From Nothophaeocryptopus gaeumannii (Eukaryota > Ascomycota > Dothideomycetes > Mycosphaerellales > Mycosphaerellaceae), in contig JASISA010000001.1 of assembly GCA_031771865.1 (NCBI GenBank), positions 496,001 through 560,000 of the forward strand: a stretch of 64,000 bases of DNA. Direction: 5' to 3'. A program made the position numbers and the translations under genes. The notes under the pieces are model-generated. The model was not told the DNA's origin. It was given only the letters and a program-made list of their open reading frames with translations, and searched no databases. This document shows, piece after piece, positions 61,288 through 64,000 of this stretch (position 1 is the first letter of the stretch; the number at the start of each line of letters is the position of its first letter).

Positions 61288-62874
61288 AGCTCCCGGACGG
61301 ATGGTTGATGCAGGATGTATAACTACAGCGCGCGACGAAACCAGGTCGTCTTTGGACATTTTGGAACTTGGGAAGATACCAAGATTAGCCCGGCAGCTTT
61401 TCTGTCGGCGTAGTTACTGTTGTTTGTTCCATGTTGGAGTTTTGAAAGTTCAATGTTGTTCCTTGTGCCATGCTTGCGCACTGATGTAGAAGTGTGGTGC
61501 ATCTACAGATAGTTGCTCTGGCGAACACACACTCTCAGCACTGCTGTCGCGTACTTCATGCTGAGCGCGACGTGCCCATTTCGACGCGACGTGGTGTACT
61601 CCCCGATGACGAAACAACAGGCGGCCGATCTGCGGTCGTGTGCCTTGAACGAGTCAGTGTTTCCTGAGGAGGCGCTCCTTGACAGTGGGAGAGTTTCGCT
61701 GGGCCAGCTCGTTCCTGCAGAGAGTAGGGCCTGCCAAGGCATGGCTACGGCCTGCTTGCATCAGCTTGCATCGGAGCAGTACAGCAGGAGCGGGCATCGG
61801 GTTCTTGTAGCCATCGTGACTGTGCACGATATCGCGAGGTGAGTGTGTACGATGTCGCGGGGTGAGGTGAAGTAGTGAAGTGGACATTGTGTGCATGACA
61901 GGGAAGTCCCGGCGAGAGAAGGAGACTGCGCATAGCGTGCCAAGATCTTGAAAGCCTGAGGCAATTGGCTGAGCTCTCATGCTGCCATCAACATCGCACG
62001 TTCTGGCGTGTCGACGACATTAATACATAAACGCAGTCTCGAAATGCGGACGGCCGGCGTGAAATCCTCTACGAGTACTCATTTCACCATGCATGACTGA
62101 CATGTGATCCGACCTTCCCGTAAGCTGCGCTCGTTTTAAGTTCCCAAGGTCGAAGTCAGTTCATTGAAAATGATAGGACATTCTAGAGCAAGAGAAGGCC
62201 TAGAAGGGATGAGACATGAGAGTCTCAGCTGCAGTAGTCGCTCAAGAGTGGATCGATAATGAGCTTTGGGTTTCTGAAAGTCAAGATATCTGAGAAGGAG
62301 ACATGAGGACGACGACCATGGCAGCGAGACGCGACGACCCACGCGTGGACACAGTGGCCGCATCTCAACGAGCTGCAAGATGCTCTTGTTTTGAGATTGA
62401 TGAGAGAGATGGTGGTAGCAGCAAGGCTGTGGCCAACAGTCGAGAGTGTGGAGGTCAGGGAACCAAATTCATGGAGCAGGTGAGGCCAGGCAGGAGTTTT
62501 TGGAAGAACGCTGCCTTCTGAACATTATTTTCGACCGAGCGAAGCCCAGGGTCTCTGAGGTGAGCTCACGGTTGGTACTCCCGAAGTTCTCCATCACAAA
62601 GTGGTAATAGGAATCGAGCGTGTGCTCCCCGCCTGCACTTCACTCACACCGTTCACTTCACCGGCATTATCGGTGATCACGAGCGCACTCTGTGCAGCCA
62701 CGCTAAAAGCTGACTTTCACCTCGACTTACCCGGACTTCATGTTCTGATACGAACATCGACTGCTTTCAGCGCCACCGCGCAACACAAGGCGACTCTGCG
62801 TGCGCACAGCATCCAAGAAGACACTGAATCGAGCTGCGCCGCCGTCTCTTCACTACATTGGAAGTTCCATCACC
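61288..62874. other. Intergenic region with a small tandem repeat
   Basis: 1.6 kb without a supported gene. Near 61826-61869 two imperfect copies of ACGATATCGCGAGGTGAG lie in tandem (second copy ACGATGTCGCGGGGTGAG). Confidence 0.45.
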
Positions 62875-63981
62875 ATGGCCACTCCACAACCGAGCAACCC
62901 ATTCCCTCTCAACAAGGATGTTCAGCTGCTCATCTTCGACAAGGTGCGGCCCAAAGACTTGTTTGGCACTGTGCGACCTTACAGCGAACGAATACTTGGC
63001 GTCCAAGCTTCGAGAAGTGGCACTTATTGCATAAGTTCCCAGCCCTCATGGACTCGACGCGAGGACCATCACGGCCTGGAATGTGGATCAAGAGCGGTCC
63101 GTCTCTGAAGGGGAGCTCTCGGAACTACTCTCCCGCATTCTAGCCCATCTCGTCAGACATGGTCGTCTACCTAGCACCGCCCTCGCGAATAGGGTCCTCA
63201 TAGGGACGGAGTTTGGTGGAATGGAGCTTCGACGCCGCTATCGCGACGAGTTTACGCTCTCTGACTCGTCCGGAATTACTCGAGTCCTTCTTACTGAGAT
63301 CGCTAGATCGGACTTTCGATTGGAGCAGCTTAGTCTCTGCTACTACTCAGCTCTTAGCCTCTGAGGGAGGCTGCCTTTGATCTAAAGCCACTCACGTTTG
63401 AGGCGGTATGTCGGTCCTGGCATCATCTGACCTCGCTCATTCTGAATTTCGGATGCAACGATCTCTGGTTTCTCGAAAGACCGGACAAGCTCCGTCATTC
63501 GGTCAGTGCCGCACTGAACATCACGGATTTCTCGGTTCAGATTCATTGGTATGGCACGACTAAAGCACACGATGAAGGCGATGACTTGGTCTGGTTTGAC
63601 GATGCGCTGTCATCCCACCGACTGCGGAAGCTCGAGATCGACGGCTTCCGCGGACATGTACAACAGTTTATTGGTTTCCTTCACGGCCACAAGGAAACTC
63701 TACGTCACGTCGTCTTGTCTGCGGCCCTATGTTCATCACATGAATGCTGGGCAACTGTGATTGCTTACGTGGCGGAAGAGCTGCAATCTACTGCGGTTGA
63801 ACTGTACGAAATGTTTAGATTCGGCGCTGGGGGCGAATTTGGGATGCGGCTACTAGATGGGGAGTTTGAGATCGTGGGAGGGTTGGAAGTGCAAGAGTGG
63901 TGTGCGACCTTCCTCTCAGCAGGAGCTTCGTGTGTGTGGAGAAGGAAGAGGACAATGATGAGCAGCAGCAGTAATAAGTGA
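62875..63981 (+). pseudogene. Decayed F-box / leucine-rich-like gene
   Basis: Starts MATPQPSNPFPLNKDVQLLI then FDKVR, an F-box-like N-terminus. Coding-like sequence then moves to a second frame (KTCLALCDLTANEYLASKLREVALIA), meets an in-frame TAA near 63032, and continues in that frame (WNVDQERSVSEGELSELLSR to RLEQLSLCYYSAL) until TGA near 63364. It then moves to a third frame from about 63365 (REAAFDLKPLTFEAVCRSWH, FDDALSSHRLRKLEIDGF, HKETLRHVVLSAAL) to 63981. The last part has leucine-rich-repeat spacing. No normal introns join these pieces, so at least two frameshifts and one stop are needed. Alternative: a multi-exon gene with sequencing errors. Confidence 0.55.
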
Positions 63982-64000
63982 ACGCGAATGATAGGAGCCA

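Noticed and set aside
1..64000. Transposons, CRISPR arrays, rRNA or prokaryotic operons
   Set aside because: No terminal repeats, reverse transcriptase or transposase sequence, spaced repeats or polycistronic layout were seen.

Overview
This is a nuclear contig from a filamentous ascomycete (Pezizomycotina). Placing it in the Dothideomycetes is an inference from general gene content. Three things point to a fungus: short spliceosomal introns of about 48 to 75 nt (a few 95 to 150 nt) with GTRNGT-like donors and CTGAC/CTAAC branch sites 8 to 20 nt before the acceptor; single-gene transcription units on both strands; and clear fungal orthologs of eukaryotic core genes. I found no tRNA, rRNA, CRISPR array, transposon or prokaryotic operon.

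Layout. 0.6-9 kb holds core genes in divergent pairs: TFIIIB subunit Bdp1 (-) with the histone H2B ubiquitin ligase Bre1 (+), then a three-exon V-ATPase V0 subunit f (-) with the Arp2/3 subunit Arc18/ARPC3 (+). 9-18 kb is more lineage-specific: a DUF1399/GRDP-type protein with a Cys/Gly-rich tail, a Clr5-plus-ankyrin-like protein whose first exon is easily missed, and three poorly conserved genes. 18.7-29 kb holds a forkhead factor, a Rup1-like UBA/UIM protein that looks like a catalytically dead USP25/28, the E2 Cdc34, and the SM protein Vps45. 29-38.7 kb has two small secreted proteins, glycogen synthase, and three tiny single-membrane-segment proteins. 39.6-47.2 kb has the pre-mRNA 3'-processing factor CFIm25 divergent from Dug3 (glutathione degradation), a broken 2EXR-type gene, and a Trk potassium transporter. 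47.5-64 kb has a secreted S/T-rich protein, a membrane-anchored GH88/105-like protein, a short-chain reductase, cytochrome c oxidase subunit VI, a secreted GH2 exo-glucosaminidase-like enzyme, two small membrane proteins, acetoacetyl-CoA synthetase with a peroxisomal SKL tail, a Gly/Asn/Ser-rich protein and a broken F-box/LRR-like gene.

The genes do not form one pathway. The nearest thing to a functional neighbourhood is the ubiquitin theme: Rup1-like next to Cdc34 on the same strand, with Bre1 elsewhere in the window. There is no biosynthetic gene cluster. Exon coordinates come from reading-frame continuity, splice-site consensus and family conservation in the raw sequence. None was confirmed with transcripts or database searches.
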